A DNA stretch of 64,000 nt from Streptomyces himalayensis subsp. himalayensis (lineage in GTDB: Bacteria > Actinomycetota > Actinomycetes > Streptomycetales > Streptomycetaceae): positions 1 to 64,000 of the forward strand of contig NZ_JACEHE010000037.1 in assembly GCF_013778455.1 (NCBI RefSeq), written 5' to 3'. Made by a program: the position numbers and the translations under genes. The notes beneath the pieces are model-generated. The model had not been told where the DNA came from and ran no database searches. It saw only the letters and a program-made list of their open reading frames with translations. Below are positions 36,696 to 44,753 of this stretch, piece after piece. The stretch's first letter is position 1; the number at the start of each line of letters is the position of its first letter.

Positions 36696-38208
36696 CCAGC
36701 CGCGCCCGGCCGATCCCGCCCGTGCGGCCGGCGCCGGCCCCGCCCGTCCGGCCGGGGTCCGGCGTCGGCTGCTCGTCCAGGCCGAAAGTGGTGAACGCGG
36801 TGCGCCGGGGCAGCGGGTAGGGGTCCTTGCCGGTGACGGCGTTGAGGATGGCGGCGCTGCGCCAGGCGGCGAGTCCGAGGTCGGGGGCGCCGACGCCGTG
36901 GGTGTGGCGTTCGGCGTTCTGGACGTAGACGTTGCAGCCGGTTGCCGTGATCGAGGGGTCGAGGTCCACGCGGTACTGCTCGTCGATGCGGAGGCGCCCC
37001 GCCGTGTCGCGACGGATGTGGGGGGCGAGGTCGGCGAGGAGCCGGTCGAGGGGCCGCTCGCGGTAGCCGGTGGCGAGGACGACGGCGTCGGTGCGGAGGC
37101 GGGAGCTCGTGCCCTGCTGACCGTGTTCCAGGTCGAGTTCGATCGTGGCCTGCCCGACGCGGGACGCGGCACGGACGCGGACGCCCGGGGTGAGGACGGC
37201 GTCGGGCCAGCCGCCGTGCAGGGTGCGCTGGTAGAGCTCGTCGTGGATGGCGGCGATGGTGTCGGTGTCGATGCCCTTGTGGAGCTGCCACTGGCGTGGC
37301 ACGAGGCGGTCGCGCACGGGCTGGGGCAGGCCGTGGAAGTAGCGGGTGTAGTCGGGTGTGAAGTGCTCGAGCCCGAGCTTCGAGTACTCCATCGGCGCGA
37401 AGGCCTCGGTGCGGGCCAGCCAGTGGATGCTCTCGCGCCCGGCGGGACGGTGTCGTAGGAGGTCGAGGAACACCTCGGCGCCGGACTGGCCGGAGCCGAC
37501 GACGGTGATGTGCCCGGCGGCCAGGATGCGCTCGCGGTGCCGGAGGTATTCGGCGGAGTGCACGACGGGTACGGCGGGTGCGTCGGCGAGCGCTCTGAGG
37601 GGTTCGGGGACGTACGGGGCGGTGCCGATGCCGAGGACGATGTTCCTGGCGTGGGTGCGGCCGAGTGCCTCGGCTTCTCCGTCGGTGTCGAGCTGGGTGA
37701 AGTCGATCTCGAACAGGGAGCGTTCGGGGTCCCAGCGGACGGTGTCGATCTGGTGGCCGAAGTGCAGACCGGGGAGGTTCTCGCTGACCCAGCGGCAGTA
37801 GGCGTCGTATTCGGCGCGCTGGATGTGGAAGCGCTCGGCGAAGTAGAAGGGGAACAGCCGCTCGCGGTGGCGCAGGTAGTTGAGGAACGACCAGGGGTTC
37901 GCGGGGTCGGCGAGGGTGACCAGGTCGGCGAGGAACGGCACCTGGAGGGTGGCGCCGTCGATGAGGAGTCCGGGGTGCCAGTGGAAGGCGGGCCGCTGGT
38001 CGTAGAAGGCGGTGTCGAGCTCGGCGAGGGGGTGCGCGAGGGCGGCCAGGGAGAGGTTGAAGGGTCCGATGCCGATGCCGACCAGGTCGCGGGGGGCTTG
38101 GGGTGTGGGCTCGGTGCACTCTCGGTGAGTGGCGGGGCCGCGGCGGTGGGCGGGCCGGGGGGCCGGACGGTCGGCGTGCCGGCCGGGGTCGGAGGGCGTC
38201 GGGCTCAT
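36676..38208 (-). CDS. SidA/IucD/DesB-type N-hydroxylating monooxygenase
   Basis: 510 residues from ATG 38208, which overlaps the decarboxylase stop by four bases (ATGA). After a Pro/Arg-rich start, the FAD motif VGIGIGPFNLSLAALAHP appears near residue 41, the NADPH motif HITVVGSGQSGAEVFLDLL near 240, and DAVVLATGYRERPLD near 390. FHWHPGLLIDGATLQVPFLADLV is the substrate-site block of lysine/ornithine/diamine N-hydroxylases. With the upstream decarboxylase it could make an N-hydroxy-diamine from an amino acid, the first two steps of desferrioxamine-type siderophores. No acyltransferase or NIS synthetase is adjacent. The 3' end lies in the 17-bp repeat. Confidence 0.88.
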   Translation of the reverse strand: MSPTPSDPGRHADRPAPRPAHRRGPATHRECTEPTPQAPRDLVGIGIGPFNLSLAALAHPLAELDTAFYDQRPAFHWHPGLLIDGATLQVPFLADLVTLADPANPWSFLNYLRHRERLFPFYFAERFHIQRAEYDAYCRWVSENLPGLHFGHQIDTVRWDPERSLFEIDFTQLDTDGEAEALGRTHARNIVLGIGTAPYVPEPLRALADAPAVPVVHSAEYLRHRERILAAGHITVVGSGQSGAEVFLDLLRHRPAGRESIHWLARTEAFAPMEYSKLGLEHFTPDYTRYFHGLPQPVRDRLVPRQWQLHKGIDTDTIAAIHDELYQRTLHGGWPDAVLTPGVRVRAASRVGQATIELDLEHGQQGTSSRLRTDAVVLATGYRERPLDRLLADLAPHIRRDTAGRLRIDEQYRVDLDPSITATGCNVYVQNAERHTHGVGAPDLGLAAWRSAAILNAVTGKDPYPLPRRTAFTTFGLDEQPTPDPGRTGGAGAGRTGGIGRARLADPASL

Positions 38209-39632
38209 CGGGCGGTGTTTCCTTCCACCAGTTTCAGCAGGCCGGCGAGGTCGCCGGGCCGTGTGTGCGGGTTGAGCAAGGTGGCTTTGAACCAGAGCCG
38301 GCCGTCGAGCCGGGCACGGCCGAGGACGGCGCGGCCATCGGTGAGCAGTGCCCGTCGTACGCGGGCGAGGTCGGCGTCGTCGGACCCGGTGGGTCGGAAC
38401 AGGACGGTGCTGATCGTGGGTGTGTCGTAGAGCTCGAAGCCGGGGTGGGCGTCGATCAGCTGCGCGAATTCGCGGGCGGCCGCGCAGACCCGGTCGACGA
38501 GCGCGCCGAGGCCGGTGCGGCCGAGGGCTCTGAGGGTGACGGCGGTCTTGAGTATGTCGGGGCGACGCGTGGTACGCAGGGAGCGGCCGAGCAGGTCGGG
38601 CAGGCCGGCCTCGGTGTCGTCGTCGGCGTTGAGGTAGTCGGCGCGGTGGGCCAGGGCGTCGAGGTCGTGCGGGTCGCGTACGGCGAGGAGCCCGGCGGCG
38701 ACGGGCTGCCAGCCGAGTTTGTGCAGGTCGAGCGTGACGGTGTGGGCGCGGTCGAGACCGTCGAGCTTGGCGCGCTGCCGGTCGCTGAAGAGGAGCCCGC
38801 CGCCGTATGCGGCGTCGATGTGCAGGCGTGCGCCGTGGGCGCCGCACAGGTCGGCGATCTCGGGGAGGGGGTCGATGAGTCCGGCGTCGGTGGTGCCGGC
38901 GGTGGCGGCTACGAGGACCGGGCCCGGCAACTGGGTGAGGGTGTCCGCGAGGGCGGTGGGGTTCAGGGTTCCCGCCGGTGCGGGCACGGTGACGGGTTCG
39001 GGCAGTCCGAGCAGCCAGGCGGCGCGGTGCAGGGAGTGGTGGGCGTTCTCACCGCATACGAGCCGGACGGTGCCGTGCTGTTCGCGGGCGAGGAGGAGGG
39101 CGAGCTGGTTGGACTCGGTGCCGCCGGTGGTGACGAGGGCGTCGGCGGTACGGGCGCGTGGGTACACCTCGGCGGCGAGGGCCGCCGTGACGAGGGCTTC
39201 CAGTGCGGAGGCGGCGGGGGCCTGGTCCCAGGAGTCCAGGGACGGGTTGAGCGCGGAGACGGCGAGATCGGCGGCCGTGGCGAGCGCCAGGGGCGGGCAG
39301 TGGAGATGGGCGGCGCAGAGCGGTTCGGCGGGGTCGGCGGCGCCTTCCGCCAGGAGGCGGACGAGGGTGTGGAGTGCCTCGTCGGCGCCGGTGCCCTCTG
39401 GGGGGAGGGCGGCGCCTACGGCCTCGCGCACGCGGGCGGCCACGGCCTCCGGTCCTCCCGGCGGGAGGGGGCCGCGGCGGGCGGAGGCTCCTTCGTGCAG
39501 GGCGTCGAGGACGGTGGTCAGCAACGGGCGCAGGGCGGTGGGGCCTTGGGGGCCGCCGGAGAGGGGCGGCACTGCCGTCCCCTCCTCCTCTGATGGTGGG
39601 GACGGCAGTGCCCGCGGGGGCGGGGTGCTCAT
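38205..39632 (-). CDS. PLP-dependent group II decarboxylase (DesA/diaminobutyrate decarboxylase-like)
   Basis: 475 residues from ATG 39632, with AAGGA seven bases upstream. The fold-type I pattern is clear: NPSLDSWDQAPAASALEALV, VTTGGTESNQLALLLAREQ, VAATAGTTDAGLIDPLPEI, LHIDAAYGGGLLFSD (Asp contacting the PLP ring) and TVTLDLHKLGWQP (Schiff-base Lys). DesA-type lysine decarboxylases and L-2,4-diaminobutyrate decarboxylases are closest by eye. It is the first gene of a two-gene operon with the N-hydroxylase. The leader holds tandem palindromic repeats. Confidence 0.85.
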   Translation of the reverse strand: MSTPPPRALPSPPSEEEGTAVPPLSGGPQGPTALRPLLTTVLDALHEGASARRGPLPPGGPEAVAARVREAVGAALPPEGTGADEALHTLVRLLAEGAADPAEPLCAAHLHCPPLALATAADLAVSALNPSLDSWDQAPAASALEALVTAALAAEVYPRARTADALVTTGGTESNQLALLLAREQHGTVRLVCGENAHHSLHRAAWLLGLPEPVTVPAPAGTLNPTALADTLTQLPGPVLVAATAGTTDAGLIDPLPEIADLCGAHGARLHIDAAYGGGLLFSDRQRAKLDGLDRAHTVTLDLHKLGWQPVAAGLLAVRDPHDLDALAHRADYLNADDDTEAGLPDLLGRSLRTTRRPDILKTAVTLRALGRTGLGALVDRVCAAAREFAQLIDAHPGFELYDTPTISTVLFRPTGSDDADLARVRRALLTDGRAVLGRARLDGRLWFKATLLNPHTRPGDLAGLLKLVEGNTAR

Positions 39633-40016
39633 GGGCTGTCCTTCGGGTGGGCGGTGGGCGCGACGGGTGCAGGGGGCACCAGCCTCAACGATCGGGACAC
39701 GCAAGTGGTACTGGCGTGGCCCGTGTTGTGGCGGGGGCCACCCCCACCCGGGGTGCAGGTTCCACGTCGGGCACCCGCCGGTGTGGGGTGCGCCCACCCC
39801 TGCCGGGGGCCGGGCCGTACGCGACGCCCCCGCCGTCGTGGGTTGTGCCCACCCGTTCCGCCCCAGCGGAACGACTGCCCACAACGGAACCCACCCGCCG
39901 TCGTGGGGCGCGCCCACCCGGGGAGGAACGACTGCCCACAACGGGACCGGCCCGCCGTCGTGGGGCGCGCCCACCCGGGGAGGAACGACTGCCCACAACG
40001 GGACCGGCCCGCCCCG
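39633..40016. repeat. Repeat-filled intergenic region upstream of the decarboxylase gene
   Basis: 384 bp without a gene. Two exact-looking 57-bp tandem units, 39894-39950 and 39951-40007, contain GTGGGGCGCGCCCACCC and ACGACTGCCCACAACGGG. Older, diverged copies sit at about 39830-39893 and 39780-39830. Promoter elements for the decarboxylase operon must lie among or beyond them. Confidence 0.8.
39842..39885. other. Two-tier hairpin in the repeat region
   Basis: GTTGTG (39842-39847) pairs with CACAAC (39880-39885). After symmetric seven-base internal loops, GTTCCGC (39855-39861) pairs with GCGGAAC (39866-39872) round a CCCA loop. Symmetry this regular suggests a structured RNA or a protein-binding element. 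Confidence 0.55.
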
Positions 40017-42536
40017 TCAGGCTGAGGAGCGCACCCGCAACGCCCGTGCCAAGTCGTCCAACTGGTCCGCGAGGCGGCGGCGTAGTGACGGGATCGGGTC
40101 CGCGTCGCGGAGGCACTCCTCGCCGAGGCGGAGGGTGTCGGTGTCGACCGCGTAGAGAGGGAAGGCGTGGCGCCCGGCGGCGTCGGCGATGGCGGGGCCG
40201 CGCCGGGCGGCGACGGCGACCGCGTCGGCGTAGTACCGCGGCACGTACTCACGTACGAGCGCGGCCTGTTCGGGCTGCCAGAAGCCCTGGGCCGTGGCGG
40301 TGAACAGGTAGTTGGAGAGATGGTCGGCGGCGAACATCTCGTCCCAGGCCTTGCGCTTCATCTCGGGGTCGGGCAGCGCGGCCCGGCAGCGGGCGGCGCC
40401 CTCCTGGCCGCTGGCGCTGGGGTCCTGGACGAGCTCGGCCTCGATGACGGCGTCGTCGATCGCGCCGAGCACGGCGAGCCGCCCGAGGATGCGCCAGCGC
40501 AGTTCGGGGTCGAGCTCGGGCCCGCCGGGGACGGTGCCCTCGGAGAGCCAGGCGCTGATCGTGTCGGGCCGCGAGGCCGTGTCGATGCGGTGGCGTACGG
40601 CGGTGAGCCGGAGGCCGGGGTTGTCGCCGTCCTCGGTGCGGCGGATGAGGTCGCGGCAGAGGTCGGTCAGGGTGGCGAGGGCGTCGGGCCGGTCCTCGTC
40701 GGCCACGTACCGCCCGGCGACCTGGCCGGTGGCGAAGGCGAGGACGCCCTGCACGATGGCGAGGTCGGTCTCGTGCGGGAGGTGGGTGCGGGCGGCCTTG
40801 AGGTAGGCGGCGGGTGGCAGTTCGCCGTCGCGGACGGCGTCGCGCAGGGCGTTCCACACGACGGCGCGGGTGAGCGGCTCGGGGATGCCGGAGAGGGCTT
40901 CCTGGACGGTGGCGAAGGACCGGTCGTCGAAGCGGATCTTGGCGTAGCTGAGATCGCCGTCGTTGAGGACGATGAGCGCGGGGCGGCTGCCGATGGGGTG
41001 CGCGGATCGGTTCTGCGGTACGTCGAGTTCGAACCGTTCGCGCAGGGTGAGCCGGCTGCCGTCGGTGAGGTCCTGGTCGTAGAGGCCGACGGCGATGCGG
41101 TGGGGGCGGCTGCCCTGGTGGTCGACGGTGAGGGTGTGGCTGCCGTTGTGGCCGGCGGTGCTCGGCACGAGGGTGTCGACGCCGGTGGTGCGCAGCCAGG
41201 CGTCGGCCCAGGCGTGCACGTCGCGTTCCGTCGCGCCGGCGAGGGAGTCGATGAAGTCGGCGAGTGTGGCGTTGCCGAACTTGTGGCGGGCGAAGTGGGT
41301 GTTGATGCCTGCGAGGAAGTCCTTCTCGCCGAGCCAGGCGACGAGCTGGCGGAGCGCGGAGGCGCCCTTGGCGTAGGAGATGCCGTCGAAGTTGAGGAGC
41401 GCGGAGGCGGTGTCCTCGACGGCCTCGGGGGCGACTGGGTGGGTGGAGGGGCGCTGGTCCGCGTCGTAGCCCCAGGCCTTGCGGGCGACGCCGAAGTCGA
41501 CCCACGTGTCAGTGCCCCACTTTCTGGGGGGAGTCCCCCCAGACCCCCCAAGGGTGGCTTCGGTGAGGGTCTGGTAGCCCATGTACTCGGCGAAGGACTC
41601 GTTGAGCCAGATGTCGTCCCACCAGCGCAGGGTGACGAGGTCGCCGAACCACATGTGGGCCATCTCGTGGGCGATGACCATGGCGCGGGTCTGCCGCTCG
41701 GTGTCGGTGACGGCGGAGCGGTAGACGAACTCGTCGCGGAAGGTGACCAGGCCCGGGTTCTCCATGGCGCCGGCGTTGAACTCGGGGACGAACGCCTGGT
41801 CGTAGGAATCGAAGGGGTAGGGCTCCTCGAACTTCTCGTGGTAGCGGTCGAAGCACGCGCGCGTGACGTCGAGGATCTCCTCGGCGTCGGCGTCGAGGTA
41901 GGGCGCGAGGGAGCGGCGGCAGTGGATGCCGAAGGGCAGGCCGCGGTGCTCGGTGCGTACGGAGTGCCAGGGGCCGGCGGCGACGGCGACGAGGTACGTG
42001 GAGATGAGCGGGGTCGGCGCGGCCTTCCAGACGCCGCCTCCGGTGTGTTCGGTGACGCCGTTGGCGAGGACGGTCCAGCCGTCGGGCGCGGTGACGGTCA
42101 CCTCGAAGACGGCCTTGAGGTCGGGCTGGTCGAAGGCGGCGAAGACGCGCTGCACGTCGTCCAGGAACAGCTGGGTGTACGTGTAGGTCTCGCCGTCCGT
42201 CGGGTCGGTGAAGCGGTGCATGCCCTCACCGGTGTGCGAGTACCGCATCGAGGCGTCGATCACCAGCTCGTGCTCGCCCGCGGTCAGACCGGTCAGCGGG
42301 AGACGGTTGCCGTCCAGGGTGCCGGTGTCGAGGGGCTGTCCGTCGAGGGTCGCGGAGCGCAGCTCGGCCGGCTTCAGCTCGACGAAGGTGTCCGCGTCCG
42401 AGCGGGCCGTGAAGTAGATGACGGTGAGGGAGTCGAAGGTCTCCTCGCCCCGGGTCAGATCCAGGTCGATGGTGTATCGCCGGACGTGGAGGAGCTCGGC
42501 TCGGTTCTGCGCTTCGGCGCGCGTCAGTACGGACAT
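40017..42536 (-). CDS. pepN: Aminopeptidase N (M1 family)
   Basis: 839 residues from ATG 42536 (MSVLTRAEAQNRA); ATG 42545 would add three. Zinc-dependent exopeptidase removing N-terminal residues in the cytosol. GAMENPGL at about 260 is the exopeptidase signature; HEMAHMWFGD with WLNESFAEYMG gives the HExxH-(18)-E zinc site. The ERAP1-like helical C-terminal domain follows. Right after FAEYMGYQTLTEAT, thirteen residues (LGGSGGTPPRKWG) are inserted that I do not recognise from related proteins; they are encoded by a palindromic repeat at 41514-41552. Confidence 0.95.
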   Translation of the reverse strand: MSVLTRAEAQNRAELLHVRRYTIDLDLTRGEETFDSLTVIYFTARSDADTFVELKPAELRSATLDGQPLDTGTLDGNRLPLTGLTAGEHELVIDASMRYSHTGEGMHRFTDPTDGETYTYTQLFLDDVQRVFAAFDQPDLKAVFEVTVTAPDGWTVLANGVTEHTGGGVWKAAPTPLISTYLVAVAAGPWHSVRTEHRGLPFGIHCRRSLAPYLDADAEEILDVTRACFDRYHEKFEEPYPFDSYDQAFVPEFNAGAMENPGLVTFRDEFVYRSAVTDTERQTRAMVIAHEMAHMWFGDLVTLRWWDDIWLNESFAEYMGYQTLTEATLGGSGGTPPRKWGTDTWVDFGVARKAWGYDADQRPSTHPVAPEAVEDTASALLNFDGISYAKGASALRQLVAWLGEKDFLAGINTHFARHKFGNATLADFIDSLAGATERDVHAWADAWLRTTGVDTLVPSTAGHNGSHTLTVDHQGSRPHRIAVGLYDQDLTDGSRLTLRERFELDVPQNRSAHPIGSRPALIVLNDGDLSYAKIRFDDRSFATVQEALSGIPEPLTRAVVWNALRDAVRDGELPPAAYLKAARTHLPHETDLAIVQGVLAFATGQVAGRYVADEDRPDALATLTDLCRDLIRRTEDGDNPGLRLTAVRHRIDTASRPDTISAWLSEGTVPGGPELDPELRWRILGRLAVLGAIDDAVIEAELVQDPSASGQEGAARCRAALPDPEMKRKAWDEMFAADHLSNYLFTATAQGFWQPEQAALVREYVPRYYADAVAVAARRGPAIADAAGRHAFPLYAVDTDTLRLGEECLRDADPIPSLRRRLADQLDDLARALRVRSSA
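41514..41552. repeat. REP-like palindrome inserted in frame inside pepN
   Basis: The core CTGGGGGGAGTCCCCCCAG (41524-41542) is a perfect palindrome apart from the centre, flanked by ACCCCCCAAGG and CCCCACTTT. The length of 39 bp preserves the reading frame. Very similar G-run palindromes lie in intergenic DNA at 6606-6628. Confidence 0.75.
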
Positions 42537-42673
42537 GGGGGCCATGCTGCCTGATGGCCGGGGCGGGGCGACAGGGGCTTTCTTCCCAGGCCGGCCGATG
42601 CGGGGAGGACGTGCGGGGGGAGCTCAGGGGCGGCGCACGGGGGCGCTCGGCTCAGGGACACCGCGAGCGGGCA

Positions 42674-42792
42674 CTCGCCCCAGGGACGGTGCGGGCGGTG
42701 CGGGCCTCAGGGACGGAGCGAGCGGTGCGGGCCTCAGGGACGGCGCGAGCGGTGCGGGCCTCAGGGACGGAGCGAGCGGTGCGGGGCTCACG
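42674..42792. repeat. 27-bp tandem repeat between chorismate mutase gene and pepN
   Basis: Three units, 42700-42726, 42727-42753 and 42754-42780, of consensus GCGGGCCTCAGGGACGGMGC plus GAGCGGT. Partial copies lie at 42674-42699 and 42781-42792. The rest of the 295-bp gap (42537-42831) is a G-rich low-complexity stretch without a gene. Confidence 0.85.
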
Positions 42793-42831
42793 CGAGTGTG
42801 AGCGCCCGCATATGTGCCGTGCCGATGCGGA

Positions 42832-43197
42832 TCAGTCCCCGCCCGCCGAGTCGTTCGCGATCGTCTCGTGGTGGCGGATGACCTCCGCGATGATGAAGTT
42901 CAGGAGCTTCTCGGCGAAGGCCGGGTCGAGCTTGGCGCTCTCCGCGAGGCGCCGGAGCCGCGCGATCTGGCTGGCCTCGCGGGCCGGGTCGGCCGGGGGG
43001 AGCTGGTGGGCGGCCTTGAGGTGGCCGACCTGCTGGGTGCACTTGAAACGCTCGGCGAGCATGTGTACGACGGCCGCGTCGATGTTGTCGATGCTGTCGC
43101 GCAGCCGGGACAGCTCGGCGCGGACGGCGGGGTCGATGTCGTCGGCCGTGCCGGGCCCGTGCGGCGTACCGGGCTCGTTGATGTTGCTGGTGGTCAT
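42832..43197 (-). CDS. Chorismate mutase (AroQ type)
   Basis: 121 residues. It rearranges chorismate to prephenate for phenylalanine and tyrosine synthesis. The AroQ helical pattern is plain: LSRLRDSIDNIDAAVVHMLAERFKCTQQVGHLKAA (catalytic Arg and Lys) followed by REASQIARLRRLAESAKLDP and FAEKLLNFIIAEVIRHHETI. The first 25 residues are disordered. ATG 43197 is preceded by a purine-rich site. No signal peptide, so it acts in the cytosol. It stands upstream of pepN on the same strand. Confidence 0.93.
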   Translation of the reverse strand: MTTSNINEPGTPHGPGTADDIDPAVRAELSRLRDSIDNIDAAVVHMLAERFKCTQQVGHLKAAHQLPPADPAREASQIARLRRLAESAKLDPAFAEKLLNFIIAEVIRHHETIANDSAGGD

Positions 43198-43569
43198 GGG
43201 GCGACACCCTACGTGGCAGGTGGAGGGTGGGGCACGGCCCCCGGTCCTCAGCCACCGGCACGACGGCCTGCGCGGTGGTCAGCTGGGGCGCGGCGGGCGG
43301 AGCGGTGGTCTGTCCGACGGGGCGGCGCGGTGGCCCGCACGGTGGGCGGCACATGGCCCGCACGGTGGGCGGCGCATGGCCCCCATGATGGGCGGGGCGG
43401 AACGGTGGCCTCCACGACGGGGGCGGCACGGTGGCCTCCACGACGGGGCGGCAAGGGGCCGGCGCCCGTCGATCGCCAGGCCCGTCGGCGCCCGTCCCGC
43501 ATACAGTGGGGGCAGTGCAGCGAGGCCACAGCGTGGAGATGTGTTCTGGCGTCTGAAGGGGGTTCGGAC
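43198..43569. repeat. Degenerate tandem repeats in intergenic region
   Basis: 372 bp between divergent genes. From 43331 to about 43460 there are two 23-bp units TGGCCCGCACGGTGGGCGGC (plus ACA or GCA) and then two 25-26-bp units TGGCCTCCACGACGGGG with a variant between them. Promoters for the two divergent genes must lie here; none is clear. Confidence 0.7.
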
Positions 43570-44469
43570 GTGGCGGACGGCGGACCGGTCGAGCACGGCT
43601 ATCCGCATCTGGACATGGTGCGGTCGGCCATCACCGCGCTGTACAGAAGACTCTCGTACCACACGGTCAACAGCTTCGACACCAGCGTCGTCCCGGCCGA
43701 CGTGGCGTTCTGCGACCAGGACGATCTCCATCTGGGCGTGCAGCGTGTGGCCCGCGAGATCGTGCGGCACTACCGGCTGCCGGACGCCCGCATGATCGTC
43801 AGCTTCCGCGAGATGGAGCATGCCGCGTACGTCGAACTCGCCGCGGGCCCCGAGTACTTCATCGAGCTGAACAACCGCTTCCGCAACCACCGCAGGGACA
43901 TCGGCGCGGCGCTCGCGCACGAGGTGACGCACATCTATCTGCACCGCCTGGACCTGTCGTTCCCCGGCACGCGCGACAACGAGATCCTGACCGACACCGC
44001 CGCGGCGTATCTGGGCGCGGGCTGGCTGCTGCTCGACGCGTTCCGGGAGGACGCCGTGTCGTCGCAGAAGCTGGGCTATCTGACGCCGGAGGAGTTCGGG
44101 TACGTGCTGGCCAAGCGGGCGCTGGCCTTCGGCGAGGACCCGTCGACGTGGTTCACCAGTCCGCAGGCGTACACGGCGTATACGAAGGGCATGGCGCAGG
44201 CCCGCCGTGATGAGCAGCAGCCGCCGCTGACGGCGGCCGGGTGGGCGGGGCGGCGGCGGTACGCGAAGGACCGCCGGTTCGCGCAGGACCACCAGGTGCC
44301 CGTACCCCCGCCCGGGCTCCAGCCGGGGCCGTACGCCTTCGACGGGCGGACGCCACTGCGGGTGTCCTTCCCGTGTCCGACGTGCCATCAGCGGATCAGG
44401 GTGCCGGTGCGGGGGCGCGTCCGCGCGCGGTGCGCGCTATGCCGGACGGTGCTGGAGTGCGACACCTAG
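43570..44469 (+). CDS. Putative zinc metallopeptidase with C-terminal zinc ribbon
   Basis: 299 residues from GTG 43570, with GAAGGGGG upstream. The zinc-peptidase motif HEVTHIYLHRLDL (HExxH) is at about 117, preceded by EYFIELNNRFRNHRRDIGAALA and followed by NEILTDTAAAYLGAGW, which supplies Glu/Asp residues suitable as a third ligand (gluzincin-like). The C-terminus has CPTCHQRIRVPVRGRVRARC and CRTVLEC, a four-cysteine zinc ribbon. No signal peptide or membrane segment. The combination suggests a cytosolic or nucleic-acid-linked peptidase. I do not know a named family member. Confidence 0.65.
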   Translation: MADGGPVEHGYPHLDMVRSAITALYRRLSYHTVNSFDTSVVPADVAFCDQDDLHLGVQRVAREIVRHYRLPDARMIVSFREMEHAAYVELAAGPEYFIELNNRFRNHRRDIGAALAHEVTHIYLHRLDLSFPGTRDNEILTDTAAAYLGAGWLLLDAFREDAVSSQKLGYLTPEEFGYVLAKRALAFGEDPSTWFTSPQAYTAYTKGMAQARRDEQQPPLTAAGWAGRRRYAKDRRFAQDHQVPVPPPGLQPGPYAFDGRTPLRVSFPCPTCHQRIRVPVRGRVRARCALCRTVLECDT

Positions 44470-44598
44470 GGCTGTCGTCGTGGGAGGGGCCGCGGAACCT
44501 CCCGGTCCGCGGCCCCATGCCATGGCGAGCGCCGGCCGTCACTGGTCCCCGCCGCCACCGCCCTCCGCGGGCAGCGCCAGGCAGAGCGCCGCGCAGGG

Positions 44599-44739
44599 CA
44601 CGGCCCGGACGTCGGGCTCCTCGTCGCGGCCGGCCGCATCCGCAAGCTGATCGCGCCCTTCGCGACCCTCGACTCGATCCCCCTGGAGCCGCACTTCCGC
44701 GCGGCCCCTGCCTGTCACAAGGTCACTACGGACAGCTGA
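44599..44739 (+). pseudogene. Fragment of an IpdA-like CoA-transferase subunit gene
   Basis: The frame reads HGPDVGLLVAAGRIRKLIAP then FATLDSIPLEPHFRAA, after which it leaves the family pattern and stops at 44737-44739. The matched block corresponds to the middle of alpha subunits of the CoA-transferase family that includes IpdA of steroid ring degradation. No start, N-terminus or C-terminal half is present nearby. The fragment lies between two intact genes and is a deletion remnant. Confidence 0.75.
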
Positions 44740-44753
44740 TCGAAGTGGTGGGC

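Noticed and set aside
34712..38119. An 1135-codon reverse frame opposite the 5'-nucleotidase and in another frame of the N-hydroxylase
   Set aside because: The real genes have clear motifs; this frame is His/Arg/Pro-rich shadow sequence passing through the 17-bp repeat.
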